Shown here piece after piece: positions 7,219 through 8,369 of a stretch of DNA of 8,369 nt. Within the stretch, counting starts at the first letter, position 1. Every line of letters starts with the position of its first letter. The notes under the pieces were generated by a model. It was not told the DNA's origin. It saw only the letters and a program-made list of their open reading frames with translations, and made no database searches. The stretch lies in contig CAJGDZ010000073.1 in the NCBI GenBank assembly GCA_904502055.1, positions 1 through 8,369 of the forward strand, given 5' to 3'. Source of the DNA: an uncultured Clostridia bacterium. Lineage in GTDB: Bacteria > Bacillota > Clostridia > Oscillospirales > CAG-272. The position numbers and the translations under genes were made by a program.

Positions 7219-7236
7219 TGTTGCGGAAACGTAACA
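7219..7236 (+). other. GAAA-capped hairpin in the rpsU leader
   Basis: The leader can fold a seven-pair stem, TGTTGCG (7219-7225) with CGTAACA (7230-7236), closed by a GAAA tetraloop (7226-7229). Six pairs are Watson-Crick and one is G-U. It lies a few bases after the predicted transcription start and ends three bases before the GGAGG ribosome binding site at 7240. It could stabilise the 5' end or tune translation of rpsU. The pairing is visible; a function is only inferred. Confidence 0.5.
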
Positions 7237-7239
7237 TGC

Positions 7240-7250
7240 GGAGGGAGGGA
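7240..7250 (+). promoter_or_regulatory. rpsU: Strong ribosome binding site of rpsU
   Basis: GGAGGGAGGGA holds two overlapping purine-rich Shine-Dalgarno matches, seven bases before the rpsU ATG. It fixes the start of this short gene and fits high-level translation. bS21 itself sits near the anti-Shine-Dalgarno end of 16S rRNA. Confidence 0.85.
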
Positions 7251-7257
7251 ATAAGTA

Positions 7258-7434
7258 ATGGCAGAAGTTAGAGTCAAGGAAGGCGAGTCTTTGGACAGTG
7301 CCCTTCGTCGCTTTAAACGTCAGTGCGCTCGTTCCGGCGTCCTCACCGAACTTCGCAAGAGAGAACACTACGAAAAGCCGAGTGTTAAGCGTAAGAAGAA
7401 GTCTGAAGCCGCAAGAAAGCGCAAATACAAATAA
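7258..7434 (+). CDS. rpsU: Small ribosomal subunit protein bS21
   Basis: bS21 binds the platform of the 30S subunit near the 3' end of 16S rRNA and takes part in translation initiation. The 58-residue product is full length for Bacillota and very basic: it opens with MAEVRVKEGESLDSALRRFKR, has the typical CARSGVLTELRKREHYEKPS centre, and ends in a Lys/Arg-rich tail (KRKKKSEAARKRKYK). It has its own consensus promoter, a strong ribosome binding site and an intrinsic terminator, so it forms a single-gene unit separate from the long operon upstream, although read-through from leuS is possible because I see no good terminator between them. Confidence 0.97.
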   Translation: MAEVRVKEGESLDSALRRFKRQCARSGVLTELRKREHYEKPSVKRKKKSEAARKRKYK

Positions 7435-7451
7435 TCTTATTTGTCTTTGAC

Positions 7452-7486
7452 AAAGGGGTACGTATTACGTACCCCTTTTTCTTTTT
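7452..7486 (+). terminator. Rho-independent terminator after rpsU
   Basis: A perfect inverted repeat, GGGGTACGT (7455-7463) with ACGTACCCC (7467-7475), is separated by a three-base loop. It can be extended by three A-U pairs (7452-7454 with 7476-7478) and runs into a T tract broken by one C (7476-7486). It starts 17 bases after the rpsU stop. The T tract lies only on the + strand side, so it should act mainly on rpsU transcription and isolate the next gene. Confidence 0.95.
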
Positions 7487-7540
7487 GCTTTAGGAACAAA
7501 CCGCATTTTTGAGGCATATTTTTGTAATAAAAAAGCAAAT

Positions 7541-7547
7541 AAGGAGA
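7541..7547 (+). promoter_or_regulatory. Ribosome binding site of the final gene
   Basis: AAGGAGA sits five bases before ATG 7553 and is a near-ideal Shine-Dalgarno sequence. It supports the + strand reading frame over the long antisense frame on the other strand of the same region. No convincing promoter was found in the 66 bases between the terminator and this start. Confidence 0.8.
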
Positions 7548-7552
7548 AGAAT

Positions 7553-8369
7553 ATGCCAAACAAGAAATATTTTGCTTCGGCAAACGGTACCGAGGGCTTT
7601 GCCAATTATTTTCCCGAGGTTTTTGGCGGTTGTCGGCGGCTTTACGTCATTCTCGGCGGTCCCGGGACGGGGAAAAGTCGGTTTTTGAATGAAGTGGCGG
7701 CAAGGGGCGGTGAGGTCGAGCGTTATTATTGCTCGTCGGACCCCGAGTCTCTGGACGGTGTGCTGATCGACGGGTGGCTGGGGCTGATCGACGGAACCGC
7801 GCCGCACACCTGGGCGATGAGCTCGGTGGGCGCCTTTGAGCAGGTCGTGAATCTTGGTGAGTTTTGGAATCCGCGCGCCCTTACTGCAAAGCGTGCGGAG
7901 ATCGATGCGCTTTCGGCAAAAAAACGCGCCGCCTATGCCGAGGCGTACGCCTATTTGGCGGCGATCGGAACGACGGAGGAGGGAATTGCGGCGCGCATCG
8001 AGGAGGCGCTTGACCGCGCGCGTCTGACGCGCGCCGCAACGCGTCTGCTTCGCGGCGTGGCAAGCAACGGCGGTGGACGGCGGATCGGCTTTTGCTCGGC
8101 GCTTAGTATGAGGGGCGAGGCGCATCTTGATACCTACGAAGAAGCGGAGGCGGTAGTTAGGGTCTCGGACAGTAAGGGGCTTGCGTGGCTTTTGCTTCGC
8201 GAGCTCGACCGTCAGTGTCTGGCGCGCGGCGTTGCTACACGCGTAGCACCAAGTCCCATCTTTCCCAATCGGCTTGAGGCGATCTCGCTTGAAGGAGCAG
8301 GGCGTTCCTTTTTTGTGGGCGAGGGGGAGAATGCGATTTCGGTCAAGCGCTTTTTCCATCCCGAAAAGC
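7553..8369 (+). CDS. P-loop NTPase of the PRK06851-like type, 3' end outside window
   Basis: Translation from ATG 7553 stays open for 272 codons to the window edge. The product has a clear Walker A, GGPGTGKS (35-42), after FASANGTEGFANYF. It continues with YYCSSDPESLDGVLID (58-73), GLIDGTAPHTW (77-87) and VNLGEFWN (99-106), then an Ala/Glu/Arg-rich helical stretch, probably coiled coil (about 108-165). From memory this pattern matches the PRK06851-type NTPases of Bacillota, roughly 360-370 residues long, whose function is not known. Residues 179-257 resemble the first domain again (FCSALSMRGEAHLDTY matching FASANGTEGFANYF, then PIFPNRLEAISLEGAG matching DPESLDGVLIDGWLG), but the Walker A position reads SDSKGLAW (205-212) and lacks the GxxGxGK signature. 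No signal peptide or membrane segment is seen, so it is likely cytoplasmic. NTP binding is well supported; the role is unknown. Confidence 0.75.
   Translation, partial: MPNKKYFASANGTEGFANYFPEVFGGCRRLYVILGGPGTGKSRFLNEVAARGGEVERYYCSSDPESLDGVLIDGWLGLIDGTAPHTWAMSSVGAFEQVVNLGEFWNPRALTAKRAEIDALSAKKRAAYAEAYAYLAAIGTTEEGIAARIEEALDRARLTRAATRLLRGVASNGGGRRIGFCSALSMRGEAHLDTYEEAEAVVRVSDSKGLAWLLLRELDRQCLARGVATRVAPSPIFPNRLEAISLEGAGRSFFVGEGENAISVKRFFHPEK

Noticed and set aside
7236..7271. An 11-codon upstream open frame starting at ATG 7236 and overlapping the rpsU start
   Set aside because: It has no ribosome binding site of its own and its start lies in the hairpin stem; the strong site at 7240-7250 clearly serves ATG 7258.
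4317..7277. A 986-codon open frame on the minus strand across leuS and rpsU
   Set aside because: It lies opposite an unmistakable leuS. It stays open because leuS rarely uses codons whose complements are stops in that frame (TTA, CTA, TCA). The translation shows no recognisable domain and no ribosome binding site was seen.
7447..7452. TTGACA just before the rpsU terminator as a promoter for the final gene
   Set aside because: At 16-18 base spacing the -10 position is ACGTACCCC-like sequence of the terminator stem, with no resemblance to TATAAT.
7490..8359. A 289-codon minus-strand open frame opposite the final gene
   Set aside because: The + strand frame has a Shine-Dalgarno site, a Walker A motif and a family match. 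The minus frame is rich in Arg/His/Pro in the way typical of antisense translations and has no known motif.

Overview
This window reads as a piece of core chromosome from a Gram-positive, Clostridia-like bacterium (Bacillota). By eye the base composition is moderately GC-rich. The evidence for this placement is: a short FtsY without an acidic N-terminal domain, the nadD-yqeK-LCP-rsfS gene order typical of Bacillota, a B. subtilis-sized LeuS, a 58-residue bS21, and strong GGAGG-type ribosome binding sites. All genes lie on the + strand. No mobile element, CRISPR array, rRNA or tRNA gene was seen.

Region 1 (1-7148) is a tight run of nine genes: the 3' end of smc, then ftsY, rdgB, yhbY, nadD, yqeK, an LCP (LytR-CpsA-Psr) gene, rsfS and leuS. 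Gaps range from a 17-base overlap to 27 bases, so the run looks like one operon. The roles are chromosome condensation, co-translational membrane targeting, nucleotide-pool cleaning, ribosome maturation and silencing, NAD synthesis, Ap4A breakdown, attachment of polymers to the cell wall, and leucine charging. A promoter-like sequence inside yqeK (2858-2886, extended -10) could give the LCP-rsfS-leuS part its own transcription.

Region 2 (7149-7490) is a self-contained rpsU (bS21) unit. It has an exact consensus SigA promoter with 17-base spacing, an A/T-tract element upstream, a short leader with a GAAA-capped hairpin just before a strong ribosome binding site, the 58-codon gene, and a strong intrinsic terminator.

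Region 3 (7491-8369) starts a new gene that runs off the window. It encodes a poorly characterised P-loop NTPase resembling the PRK06851-type proteins of Bacillota. The visible part shows two related halves, and the second has lost the Walker A motif.

This is mostly a housekeeping region and I do not see a clear new system. The items most worth a second look are the tandem NTPase with one degenerate half, the rpsU leader hairpin, and the internal promoter candidate in yqeK.
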